Assembly: GCA_964466595.1 (NCBI GenBank)
Contig: CAYXNR010000019.1
Location: forward strand, 1 to 37,863
Length of the DNA: 37,863 nt
Direction of reading: 5' to 3'
Source: JABDGC01 sp964466595
Lineage (GTDB): Bacteria; Pseudomonadota; Gammaproteobacteria; DSM-16500
A model generated the notes under the pieces. It saw nothing but the letters and a program-made list of their open reading frames with translations, ran no database searches and was not told the origin of the DNA. Below, one piece after another: positions 23,884 through 31,877 of this stretch. The stretch's first letter is position 1. Every line of letters begins with the position of its first letter. A program made the position numbers and the translations under genes.

Positions 23884-25353
23884 ATGCAACCGCTTTCCGG
23901 CACTTCTTCAATTTTACAATTTATGTCTTCTATTTCTCCACAAGCTGCTGATAGTGGCGTACAAGCTGCTGCGGATGCTGGAATACAAGCTTCTGCCGAT
24001 GCTGGCGCACAAGCTTCTGCCGATGCAAGCGCACAAGCTTCTGCCAATGCAGACGCACAAAACCTTGCTGATGCTGGCGCACAAGACCTGGCGCAAGGAA
24101 GCAAACGGAAAAAAGGCAAACGTAAAATTAATCCCGATAACCGTGCCTGGAATAAGAAACAGAAAAGCAGCAACAAAGGCAGCAAGAAAGATGAAGAAAC
24201 AACAAATCATTATCGTCTTTTACCCATGCGCGCCAATAACAAAGCAACTGTTGAAGTGCCAAATGAAGAAAAAACGGCAATGATTGAAGAGCCACTAAAA
24301 ACAGCTGCTATGCTATGCCCTCTTTCTCCCTTGGGCTTTCAAGAACCGCTTAAAAGTTTATTGAAAGCAGGCTTCGACTTAAACCAAAACAAAATCAAAA
24401 CCGCTCGTAAGATAGACCAAGTAATCGAATGGTCACCGCTTGGAAAAACACCGCGAAGAGTAAGAACACCTGGAAAAACTGTACTCTCTCTTGCTTCTAA
24501 TAATGGCCTGATTTATGGTTTTTCAAACGGCCCCGCCAGGATTTTTCTCTCCCCGAAACGAAAGCTGGAAGATCCCTTAGCTTTCGAGTCTTCTTCAGCC
24601 GCAGCTGCAGTGAAGCCCAATCCCCATCTCATCAAACATGTCAAAGTCTTTATTACTGCAACATCTTTAAAATTAGCACAGAAAGAAATAAGTGAAAATT
24701 GTGGTATCCGTGAAGGCGGCGGCCAAAATGGGGTCATGGCAACAAAGAGTAGTCTAGCTAAAGAAGCTTCAGCTACGCTCTATGCAAGAGCTGCGAAAGT
24801 AGCAAGCTCAGAGGAACAACGCTGGGAATGGTTACATTTAATTGCGCATTTCATCTTAGCAAGCAAGGCACAACAGGAAAATAACTTGGGCGCTGGAACC
24901 TATCATGCCAACACCGAAATGCTAAGTGTCGAGCTCGCCTTAAAAACCTTGGTCAAGCTCTTTCCTCAGGGCTTTTGGCTAGAAGTGAAAGCATATTGTA
25001 TTCCCCTAACGCAAATCTTAACAACCATTGAATATCTGATTAAAACAGAGGAATTTTTCTTACCCTTTGTCTTCAATGCCCAAGAACAGCAGCAACCGAA
25101 TATTTATAATCTCTCGTATATGGATGTCTTCGTTCAAACCTTAAAAGACATCAAAGCACCGCCCTCCATCGACAAGACCCTAGAACCTAAAAACAAAACA
25201 CCCACACCAAAAATGCTAGATTTTGGTTCAGCGGCTGTAAAGGCTATGAAGCAATCTTCTCCTCAAAAGAAAAAACAAAAGATGGCTAATTCTTCAGCAG
25301 ATCCTGATAAAGAAAATAAAGATCCCTCACCACAACCCTTCGCTATAAAATAA
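23884..25353 (+). CDS. Candidate nuclease-like protein with basic nuclear-localisation-like clusters
   Basis: 489 residues. The N-terminus carries five 8-residue repeats (ASADAGAQ-like, residues 28-67), then a basic cluster KRKKGKRK (74-81) with more Lys to 102. The middle (about 150-300) is unrecognised. At 314-350 the sequence WEWLHLIAH, NNLGAGTYHANTEM and VE places His318/His322, Asn334, Asn343 and Glu350 in an order like the beta-beta-alpha-metal DNA/RNA non-specific nucleases (H...NL...N.M...E), followed by alternating strands. The tail has a second basic cluster (QKKKQKM, near 460) in a Ser/Lys-rich, disordered region. No ribosome site precedes ATG 23884. The nuclease match is my pattern reading and is tentative; a nucleus-targeted effector is a hypothesis. 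Confidence 0.7.
   Translation: MQPLSGTSSILQFMSSISPQAADSGVQAAADAGIQASADAGAQASADASAQASANADAQNLADAGAQDLAQGSKRKKGKRKINPDNRAWNKKQKSSNKGSKKDEETTNHYRLLPMRANNKATVEVPNEEKTAMIEEPLKTAAMLCPLSPLGFQEPLKSLLKAGFDLNQNKIKTARKIDQVIEWSPLGKTPRRVRTPGKTVLSLASNNGLIYGFSNGPARIFLSPKRKLEDPLAFESSSAAAAVKPNPHLIKHVKVFITATSLKLAQKEISENCGIREGGGQNGVMATKSSLAKEASATLYARAAKVASSEEQRWEWLHLIAHFILASKAQQENNLGAGTYHANTEMLSVELALKTLVKLFPQGFWLEVKAYCIPLTQILTTIEYLIKTEEFFLPFVFNAQEQQQPNIYNLSYMDVFVQTLKDIKAPPSIDKTLEPKNKTPTPKMLDFGSAAVKAMKQSSPQKKKQKMANSSADPDKENKDPSPQPFAIK
23965..24084 (+). repeat. 24-bp tandem repeat coding for an 8-residue unit
   Basis: Five imperfect units ending CAA/CAG-type Gln codons encode AAADAGIQ, ASADAGAQ, ASADASAQ, ASANADAQ and NLADAGAQ. 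Units share GCxGATGCxGGC and ACAAGCTTCTGCC pieces, so copy number may vary between strains without breaking the frame. Confidence 0.85.
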
Positions 25354-25475
25354 AATTATAAAATATAATCAATATCTTGCATGAAAGTTGGATTTATAAA
25401 CCAGCCCAAATATGTTAGTATACTTATTGGTTAGGCATTTTTATTACGGATCAAACTCTATAACAGGAGGTTGCC

Positions 25476-25667
25476 ATGTTAAATAAAAAAATCAAACTGC
25501 TTTGTGCAGTTGCACTCATGCTGGGCGCAATCAGCATTGCTTCTGCCGGGCATTATCGTTATTACAATAGCTGTTGCTGCAAGCAAGATCCTTATAGCAA
25601 ATTTGCAACTTGTTATAATCGCTGCAGTGATTATCCACAGCAAGTATTTCCTCTTCCTTCTCCGTAA
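25476..25667 (+). CDS. Small Cys-rich secreted protein
   Basis: 63 residues. A signal peptide (residues 1-24, core LLCAVALMLGAISIASA) is followed by a mature peptide of about 39 residues with CCC, then single Cys residues in ATCYNRCSDY, many Tyr, and the end FPLPSP. Start: ATG 25476, 5 nt after a perfect AGGAGG (25465-25470). A TATACT at 25419-25424 is a possible -10. An imperfect inverted repeat CAAGTCGTAACAA/TTGTTGCGGCTTG (25681-25693 and 25726-25738) follows the gene. Five cysteines in so short a peptide suggest disulphides or metal binding. No family is recognised. Confidence 0.75.
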   Translation: MLNKKIKLLCAVALMLGAISIASAGHYRYYNSCCCKQDPYSKFATCYNRCSDYPQQVFPLPSP

Positions 25668-25741
25668 TTTTCTAGGAGCTCAAGTCGTAACAATTGAGAA
25701 GGGATCTTAAAAAGAAAATAATAATTTGTTGCGGCTTGACT

Positions 25742-27028
25742 CTATCCTTCATCCATAAGCATTCTGTGAGCAGAATTTATTGAAAAAGAAGCAGCAGCCG
25801 AGCTTTCTTCTTCTATCTGAGAGGAGCTTGCTCTAGAACGAGTATTCCAAAAATTAGCATCATTAACTGAGAAGTAGGCCTGAGCGAAACTTTCTTCCTC
25901 TTCCTGCATCCGATTGAAATTCATCGGAGGAGTTGCCGCTTCAAGACGACGACTATTCCAAAAATTAGCCTCGTTTGCTGAGAAAGAAACAAGATCAGAA
26001 TTATCATTTTCTTTTTCTTCTATAGGATAAGCATTCACTGCCGGAGGCAAGTCATACTGCCTCGTACCGGGAAGCGTAAATACAGGTTTTATATAATGGT
26101 AGTTTGGATTAAAAGAAGTAATCACATTGATATAAACACCTGTGATCAGTGGAACACATCTATAATTTTTTAAATTCTCTTCAAGTGTTGAAACAGGAAA
26201 AACTCGGCCTAACCAGGCATCACAAACTACTGCCGCTTTCTCCAAATAACGATAATCAATAGGCAGAAGATTCAAGTTATGATCATCATTATTAAAAGTC
26301 TCCAGTGAGGGATCTCCTATCACCACAAAGATATGATCTCCATTCCCTATTCCCATTACTGCAGCAGGCAAATTGGGCAGCAGTAGTTTTAAAAAATATA
26401 AAGCTAACATGCTATATTCATAGCAATTACCCGCACCATAAAAACGACAAATCTGGCTGATTTCTTCTAAGATTTTTAATTGAAGCGCTGGAGCAAGCCC
26501 TCCTCCTGCACCTCTTTTGATATTCCTAATATGCCATCGAATTTGTTGAATTTTCGTATTGATTTGTCTTAAATAAGTTGGAAATTCATTAAATTGCGGA
26601 TGGGTATCAGACTCAGCGAGCCAGCTACGAGTTAAATTCACAAGGACACAAGCAGCCGTTAAATTAAAATAAAGAGAACTACCCAATTCTGCAGGATATT
26701 GGCTAAAAACAGATTCAAGGGTAAGCAAGATATTAAGAGGGGGTAAGTGAAATTGGTTTAATCTATAAAGTAAAAAAATGATATTACAAATTTGAGCCTT
26801 CTCTTCTAAGGCAATTTCTGACTGCATTAACAAATCAAGAGGCAGCAAACCTTCATTATTCACTGTTGTTGCCTCATCACAGGCGGCCTGCAGGCCTATC
26901 TGACCGATATATCTAATGAGCTGGGAGCTACTACTTCCTTTTCGAATAAGCCAGTGCAAGCCCTTTTCACCATGAGAATCAACCCCAAGAAACTCATTTT
27001 GCAAACTTTGCCTTCTATATGATTCCAT
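25742..27028 (-). CDS. Protease-like protein with Cys-His-Asp set (paralogue 1)
   Basis: 428 residues from ATG 27028 (TTG 27064 would add 12). The N-terminus has an ankyrin-like segment (GLHWLIRKG to NNEGLLPLDLL). The centre is helical (FNLTAACVLVNLTRSWLAES). The core reads GAGNCYEYSMLAL (Cys202), GNGDHIFVVIG (His232) and AAVVCDAWLGRVFP (Asp270), the order and spacing of a papain/transglutaminase-like triad. The tandem neighbour at 27164-28471 conserves all three residues in the same contexts. The C-terminal 80 residues carry FSxNxANFWN repeats (SFSANEANFWN, YFSVNDANFWN, SFSINSAH) and Glu clusters like the E-block of Dot/Icm substrates. A host-directed cysteine hydrolase is my inference; no named family is claimed. 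Confidence 0.8.
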   Translation of the reverse strand: MESYRRQSLQNEFLGVDSHGEKGLHWLIRKGSSSSQLIRYIGQIGLQAACDEATTVNNEGLLPLDLLMQSEIALEEKAQICNIIFLLYRLNQFHLPPLNILLTLESVFSQYPAELGSSLYFNLTAACVLVNLTRSWLAESDTHPQFNEFPTYLRQINTKIQQIRWHIRNIKRGAGGGLAPALQLKILEEISQICRFYGAGNCYEYSMLALYFLKLLLPNLPAAVMGIGNGDHIFVVIGDPSLETFNNDDHNLNLLPIDYRYLEKAAVVCDAWLGRVFPVSTLEENLKNYRCVPLITGVYINVITSFNPNYHYIKPVFTLPGTRQYDLPPAVNAYPIEEKENDNSDLVSFSANEANFWNSRRLEAATPPMNFNRMQEEEESFAQAYFSVNDANFWNTRSRASSSQIEEESSAAASFSINSAHRMLMDEG

Positions 27029-27163
27029 CGTTATTTCTCTTAAATAAAACTCTGTACGGTACAAAAATTAAGGTATTACATTTTGGTGCGAATAGTATCA
27101 TTTATGTATCTATATATCAATATTATACAAATATTGTACAGAGTGAAAATTGAAGCCGAGACT

Positions 27164-28471
27164 TTATTCCGGCGACGCTTGCGGAGACGCTTTTTTATTT
27201 CTCTCGGCAGGAAGGGTACTTTCTGCACCAAGCTGCTGATTATTCCAAAAACTAGCAGCATTGCCTGAGAAGGAAGGGGTTTGGAGATTCACTTGATCCA
27301 TCTGATAGAAATTGATTGGGGGAGTAGCCGCTTCATCAGCAGCTAAACAATCCGAGAAATTAGCATCATTTGTTGCAACAGAAAAGATAGCCGGCTGTTC
27401 TTTTTCTTCATCAGGCTCTTTATCAGAGGTATCCGCCTCTGCAAGAGGCTGCATTGTAACAAAGGGCTGCAATTGTGTTATGAAAGCCTTTTTTTCATCC
27501 GCCCCAGGCACTTGAAAGTCAAACAGCGGTTCGAGGAAATGATAATTTGGGTTGAAGGAAGTAAGCACATTTATAGGGTAGATCCATCTATAATTTTTTA
27601 AATTTGTTTCAAGAGTTGAAGCCGGGAAAATACGACCTGACCAGGCATCACAAACCACCGCAGCTTCACCCAATTGACGACAATCAAAAGGAAGAGGATT
27701 TTCAGCCTGATAATCAAGCGGATTGGGCAAAGACTGATGACCGAGCATCAGAAAAACATGATCTCCTTTACCAATTTCCATCACTTCGGCATGCAAGTCA
27801 GGCAGAAGTAAGGTTGCTAGCCACAAAGCAAGTAAACCATATTCTCTGCAATTACCAACACCAGCAGACCAAGCAATTTCAGCTGCATCCTTTTGGACGT
27901 TTAATAGCAGTGCGCTAGATCTCGGGATCTTTTTCTTTCGTGCCAGTCTTTTAATATGTTTAATATGTTCATCGGTAAAATCTCGCATTAGCTTAATTTT
28001 CTTATCCACCTTGCTCCTAGCACGTGGAGAGGCATTCGATTGTGGATGCGTATTGGATTCACCCAGAAAGTCACGAGTTAAATTGGCAATCAGACAAGCT
28101 GCTGTTAAATTGAAATGAAGCGGACTAGCGACTTCACTCGGAAATTCGCTGTAAACAGAGTCCAAGGTAATAAATTCTTTGAGATCAGGTAAATAGTTTA
28201 TATAATGAAGACGCAACAAGGCAAGGTAAAGATCACTCTTCTCTTTAGTTGTTCCACTCACTCCTTTTAAGAGATCAATCGGTAAAGCGCCTTTATTGTT
28301 AACGTTTGTTGCCTCCTCATAGGCGCTGTCAGGGTCCATACGAGTGAGATGAGCTAAGATAGTCTCTGCGTCATGTCCTAGGCGAATAAGCTTGTGCAAA
28401 CACTTTTCGCTGAGATCAGGGAGGACTTCGTCTTCGTTTTCAGCTTCAATTTTTCTTTTACGTGAGCGCAT
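27164..28471 (-). CDS. Protease-like protein with Cys-His-Asp set (paralogue 2)
   Basis: 435 residues, paralogous along its whole length to the next gene downstream on the same strand (136 bp away). It begins with a basic run RSRKRK, then an ankyrin-like segment (CLHKLIRLG to NNKGALPIDLL), the helical stretch FNLTAACLIANLTRDFLGES, and the core GVGNCREYGLLAL (Cys208), GKGDHVFLMLG (His238) and AAVVCDAWSGRIFP (Asp275). LTSFNPNYH is identical in both. The tail has two FSxN-type motifs (IFSVATNDANF and SFSGNAASFWN). ATG 28471 has only a weak ribosome site. Divergence around the conserved triad suggests selection for catalysis. Function is inferred as a cysteine hydrolase. Confidence 0.8.
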   Translation of the reverse strand: MRSRKRKIEAENEDEVLPDLSEKCLHKLIRLGHDAETILAHLTRMDPDSAYEEATNVNNKGALPIDLLKGVSGTTKEKSDLYLALLRLHYINYLPDLKEFITLDSVYSEFPSEVASPLHFNLTAACLIANLTRDFLGESNTHPQSNASPRARSKVDKKIKLMRDFTDEHIKHIKRLARKKKIPRSSALLLNVQKDAAEIAWSAGVGNCREYGLLALWLATLLLPDLHAEVMEIGKGDHVFLMLGHQSLPNPLDYQAENPLPFDCRQLGEAAVVCDAWSGRIFPASTLETNLKNYRWIYPINVLTSFNPNYHFLEPLFDFQVPGADEKKAFITQLQPFVTMQPLAEADTSDKEPDEEKEQPAIFSVATNDANFSDCLAADEAATPPINFYQMDQVNLQTPSFSGNAASFWNNQQLGAESTLPAERNKKASPQASPE

Positions 28472-28551
28472 TTTTTAGTCACTTTGGTTATAGTAAGAAC
28501 AAAATTGTATCATTTTTGTTCATTTGCTGCAATATTGGTCAATGTATTTTT

Positions 28552-29766
28552 TTATCTCATCGAAAATTGAGACCTTGCTCTGACCTGCTCAAGCCTATCC
28601 TCTTGATTTACCTGGATAAAATCAGCTTTTACTTCAGGAGGTGGAAGGCTAATTACAGGAGGAAAAACAGGGTGTTCCACCTGCCTATTAAGCCCAAATT
28701 GCTGGTGCAATTGCGCATTTTGACTTAAGTTGGCTTCTGGCTCTGGTCTCGCTTGAACTTCTCCCCTTGGAACTAACTCAGCTTGATTTTGTCGCTGGAA
28801 CCCTCTTCTCAAAGCATTCCAACAGTTAAGACAAGTCGAACCCAAACCGACTAGCGCGATACCTAACATAGCACCCGCTATTCCTCCATAAACCGCCACT
28901 ACAAAAGCATTAATAATAAAGCTAGCAGAGGCAAGGGGAAGGATCGATATAAAAGCGGCTCCTATTAGTAAAATAAGGGGCGTAATCAGGGTAAGCGCTT
29001 GGACCCCCCATTCTAAGCCCTTTGCAAAGTGCTTCATCCCCTCCCAACAATCTCTACCTCGCCCTTGTTGATATAAGTAACCCAAACCGCAGGACAGAAG
29101 GACAAGAGCCATTGCCACAAACCCAAAAAAACCACTTGAAAAAAAAGAAAAAATCAAAAAATAGAAGATGGCATTTAAAACAATACCATAGCCTAGGGAA
29201 CAGGCTCTCATGTAAGTACCGTCTTCACAGAGATCGCTCTGCTGTACGTTAACATGAGGTATGACAACTCCCTTTCTTTCAAAATAAGCAAGCTCTCTCG
29301 CGTTAAAAGCCGCACGAGAGACCGGGTTAGTTGACTTTCTAGCGATCCAAGCTCCTATAGTGGTTTTATCAAAAACATGACCATTCGCTGCGCCAACACG
29401 ATCCTCTACTGGGATGGCGGAGGCAGTAATGCTATCGATCGGGTCACCCTGCTCATCTACATTATTCAAAGGCCATTGCAAAGCTAAGATCAATTGAACT
29501 TCAAAAGCCTGATCGCATAAAGTCTTCGTATGAGGATTTTCTTTCTCTATGAGCTGAGCGCGCAAAAAACAGCGCAGAGCTTCTCTTTCTTCGGGAGGAG
29601 GCTCCCAAACCGCTTCCCTTCCATCATCCTCTGGCAATAAATCAATTAATTTTTTAAGCAGCTCTGCTTTTAAACTTGAATTTTCTCTTTCCCCTTCCAG
29701 TTTGATGATCACTTGTTTAAGCGCAGCTCGATTTTTTGCTGTTAATTCAGGAAAGCTTTCTGGCAT
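28552..29766 (-). CDS. U-box-like membrane protein, candidate E3 ubiquitin ligase effector
   Basis: 404 residues. The N-terminal 100 are helical. Residues about 108-162 resemble a U-box: DPIDSITASAIPVEDRV, GHVFDKTTIGAWIARKSTNP and VSRAAF, with the expected Ile after the Pro, the Gly-His, the Trp140 and the NP (147-148) before the final loop. Four hydrophobic segments follow (about 190-312, some Gly-rich), then a Gln/Pro-rich cytoplasmic tail to SQFSMR. Bacterial U-box proteins (for example Legionella LubX) are E3 ligases delivered into eukaryotic cells; here the domain would be membrane-anchored. Start: ATG 29766 after AAGGA at 5 nt. It is in line with the two protease-like genes. Confidence 0.72.
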   Translation of the reverse strand: MPESFPELTAKNRAALKQVIIKLEGERENSSLKAELLKKLIDLLPEDDGREAVWEPPPEEREALRCFLRAQLIEKENPHTKTLCDQAFEVQLILALQWPLNNVDEQGDPIDSITASAIPVEDRVGAANGHVFDKTTIGAWIARKSTNPVSRAAFNARELAYFERKGVVIPHVNVQQSDLCEDGTYMRACSLGYGIVLNAIFYFLIFSFFSSGFFGFVAMALVLLSCGLGYLYQQGRGRDCWEGMKHFAKGLEWGVQALTLITPLILLIGAAFISILPLASASFIINAFVVAVYGGIAGAMLGIALVGLGSTCLNCWNALRRGFQRQNQAELVPRGEVQARPEPEANLSQNAQLHQQFGLNRQVEHPVFPPVISLPPPEVKADFIQVNQEDRLEQVRARSQFSMR

Positions 29767-29858
29767 AAAAATCCTTTTTTAGTAAATAAAGGTTAATATA
29801 AACAATCGAACTTAAGAAAATATTAAAGAGCGCTCAAACACAGAAGCCTCATTTTAGG

Positions 29859-29864
29859 TATAAT
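29859..29864 (+). promoter_or_regulatory. -10 element TATAAT of the DUF2157-like gene
   Basis: A perfect TATAAT lies 36 nt before the ATG at 29901, with no good -35 at 17 nt. It lies in the divergent gap between the U-box-like gene and the DUF2157-like gene. Confidence 0.45.
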
Positions 29865-29900
29865 TAGAATAGGTCCCTCTTTTCTTGACAGGATTTCATC

Positions 29901-30821
29901 ATGAATAAAGCATCCTTAAAGAAGCTCTCTAAAGCGAATACCATCACCTTTTTAAAAGTATTTAATTTTGTCGGCGGAGCTTTGGTATTTTTTGGCCTTG
30001 CCTTCTTGATCGGGATCAACTGGTTTTCGCTCAATGCTTTTTTAAAAATACTGTTAACACTCGGCTCCTCACTCGCCGCCTATTTGCTAGGAAGCTGGTT
30101 TTACTTACACAAAAAACAGGAGGCCTTGGGCTCAGCTTTTTTTCTGATTGCCGCTCTTATGCTGCCCCTCGGTTTATATGTCAGCTTAGATCAACTCAAT
30201 CTGCTTTCCTTTACCCATTTCAACAGGGTGAATACTGTTATTACTGCAATTTGTTTCGGCGTTTTTCTTTTCAGTCATTTGTTTTATCCACGCACTATCT
30301 TTCTTTTATTTACTTTCATTTTTGCTTCCTTATTTTTTATCAGCCTAGTGAGTGAGCTCACCAATCAGCCCAATAGTATATTTAATCATATCTTCGATTA
30401 TGAACTACTATTTTTGGGTTTCAATTATATTTTATTCGGACGCTATTTAGATAGCGATCAAAAATTTCCCCTTAGCGGACCGCTCTACTTTTTTGGCGCC
30501 GTTTTTATTTTATCAGCCAGCTATTCTTTGTCAGGCATCTTTGATTTAGAAAACTTCAATTCCTCTATTTGGAAAATAGTCACTGCCTTACTCATTCTAG
30601 CTTCCTTTCTTTTAGCTGTACCTTTGAAAAGTAAATCTTTTCTGTATTGGGGAGGAATTTTTTTGGTGGTTTATCTCACTGATCTATCCTATCAATTCAG
30701 CCATTTATTTGGCCGCTATGGCTGGCCGCTGCTTCTTATTTTACTTGGTTTTTTCTTTATGTTTACCGGTTATCTCGTCATGCATATCCATCGAAAAATA
30801 ACGCGCTTAAAAAACCCTTAG
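29901..30821 (+). CDS. DUF2157-like multi-pass membrane protein
   Basis: 306 residues with about nine hydrophobic helices. The first pair has the family-like pattern FNFVGGALVFFGLAFLIGIN with the NW step (INWFSL) and a following LLTLGSSLAAYLLGSWFY helix, as in DUF2157 integral membrane proteins of unknown role. The C-terminus is a short basic cytoplasmic tail (HRKITRLKNP). Start: ATG 29901 after AGGA. Its stop overlaps the deaminase stop by 4 bp in convergent arrangement. Role unknown. Confidence 0.75.
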   Translation: MNKASLKKLSKANTITFLKVFNFVGGALVFFGLAFLIGINWFSLNAFLKILLTLGSSLAAYLLGSWFYLHKKQEALGSAFFLIAALMLPLGLYVSLDQLNLLSFTHFNRVNTVITAICFGVFLFSHLFYPRTIFLLFTFIFASLFFISLVSELTNQPNSIFNHIFDYELLFLGFNYILFGRYLDSDQKFPLSGPLYFFGAVFILSASYSLSGIFDLENFNSSIWKIVTALLILASFLLAVPLKSKSFLYWGGIFLVVYLTDLSYQFSHLFGRYGWPLLLILLGFFFMFTGYLVMHIHRKITRLKNP

Positions 30822-31309
30822 CGGTCTATTTTTTCACCCCTAAATAAGAGCTCTTTTACCCCGACCACGCCATCAAAATAACGGTATTCCACCTCGGCTT
30901 CCTGAAACATGACCAAACCCACAGCAATGGAAGCGGTCCAGGTGGTTTCCGTTTTACAAGGAGCCACATGGCCAATGACAGAACGGATGCCGGCACCAAT
31001 AATCGCCTTCGCACAATCACTACAAGCAAACCAAGGACAATATAAAATAGCACCCGTGGTATTTTTCCCCTGTCTTAAAGCAGAAAAAATAGCATCACGC
31101 TCAGCATGTTCTAAATAATCTCGCTTCACATCCGGCTCTAATCTTTCTGGCAAGGGCTGAACGCCCTGAGGGAAACGATTCGCACCATAACTCAGCACTT
31201 CACAGGTAGATGAATCGACAATCACTGCTCCATTTTGCGTTCTGGGATCAGAACTATTATTTTTAGCAAATTCATAAGCTAGTGATAAAAAATAACGATC
31301 TTGATTCAT
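30818..31309 (-). CDS. CMP/dCMP-type deaminase
   Basis: 163 residues, a cytidine-deaminase-superfamily zinc enzyme. His68 and the proton-shuttling Glu70 lie in LEHAERDAI, and Cys96/Cys99 in CPWFACSDCAKAI complete the site. The length and the motif CPWFACxxC fit dCMP deaminases, which make dUMP for thymidylate synthesis, but the substrate is not proven. ATG 31309 sits 1 bp beyond the pabA stop and uses an AGGA inside pabA, so it is the last gene of a pabB-pabA operon. That would put a pyrimidine step beside folate synthesis, since thymidylate synthase uses both products. Confidence 0.88.
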   Translation of the reverse strand: MNQDRYFLSLAYEFAKNNSSDPRTQNGAVIVDSSTCEVLSYGANRFPQGVQPLPERLEPDVKRDYLEHAERDAIFSALRQGKNTTGAILYCPWFACSDCAKAIIGAGIRSVIGHVAPCKTETTWTASIAVGLVMFQEAEVEYRYFDGVVGVKELLFRGEKIDR

Positions 31310-31310
31310 T

Positions 31311-31877
31311 TTAAGATCCTCTTAAAAAATGTTTCATGAGCTCATAGCCTTGTTGCGTCAGAATAGATTCAGGATGAAACTGTAGTCCAAAGAGTGGATA
31401 CTGTCGGTGTTTCAAAGCCATAATTTCGCCTATTTCACAGCGGGCGGTAATTTCTAATTCTTGCGGAAACTGTTCTTCACTGACCACCAAGGAGTGATAG
31501 CGCGCAACCCTTAAAGGATTGTCTAAGCCTGAAAATAAATCTTGTTGCGCATGACATACAGCAGATACTTTACCATGCATCGGTCGTTTTGCACGAACTA
31601 TGCGACCGCCATAGACTGCCGCAATAGCCTGATGACCCAGACAAACACCCAAAATAGGCAGCAGTCCTGCAAAATACCTGATTACTTCCATCGAGATCCC
31701 GGCTTCTAGCGGTGTGCAGGGACCGGGTGAAATAATCAGATGTGAAGGTTTGCAGTTTTCGATCTCAGCCAAGGTCAGGGCATCATTACGATAAACCGCA
31801 TAGTCAAAACCTAATTCACTCACATAGCGAGCCAGGTTATAAACAAAAGAATCATAATTATCGATTAATAAAATCAT
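31311..31877 (-). CDS. pabA: Aminodeoxychorismate synthase, glutamine amidotransferase subunit
   Basis: 188 residues. Supplies ammonia from glutamine to PabB for 4-amino-4-deoxychorismate in folate synthesis. The class-I triad is complete: Cys79 in GVCLGHQAI, and His168 and Glu170 in FHPES. The PGPCTP loop is present. The ATG at 31877 gives the family N-terminus MILLIDNYDSF; the longer TTG start at 31889 is less likely. It overlaps the 3' end of pabB by 20 bp, which indicates coupling. It could also serve TrpE, as PabA/TrpG are shared in some bacteria, but the adjacent pabB decides the name. Confidence 0.93.
   Translation of the reverse strand: MILLIDNYDSFVYNLARYVSELGFDYAVYRNDALTLAEIENCKPSHLIISPGPCTPLEAGISMEVIRYFAGLLPILGVCLGHQAIAAVYGGRIVRAKRPMHGKVSAVCHAQQDLFSGLDNPLRVARYHSLVVSEEQFPQELEITARCEIGEIMALKHRQYPLFGLQFHPESILTQQGYELMKHFLRGS

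Noticed and set aside
23804..24283. Overlapping plus-strand frame with HKLLPMQAHKLLPM repeats
   Set aside because: It is a frame-shifted reading of the 24-bp repeat inside the candidate nuclease gene and lacks a ribosome site.
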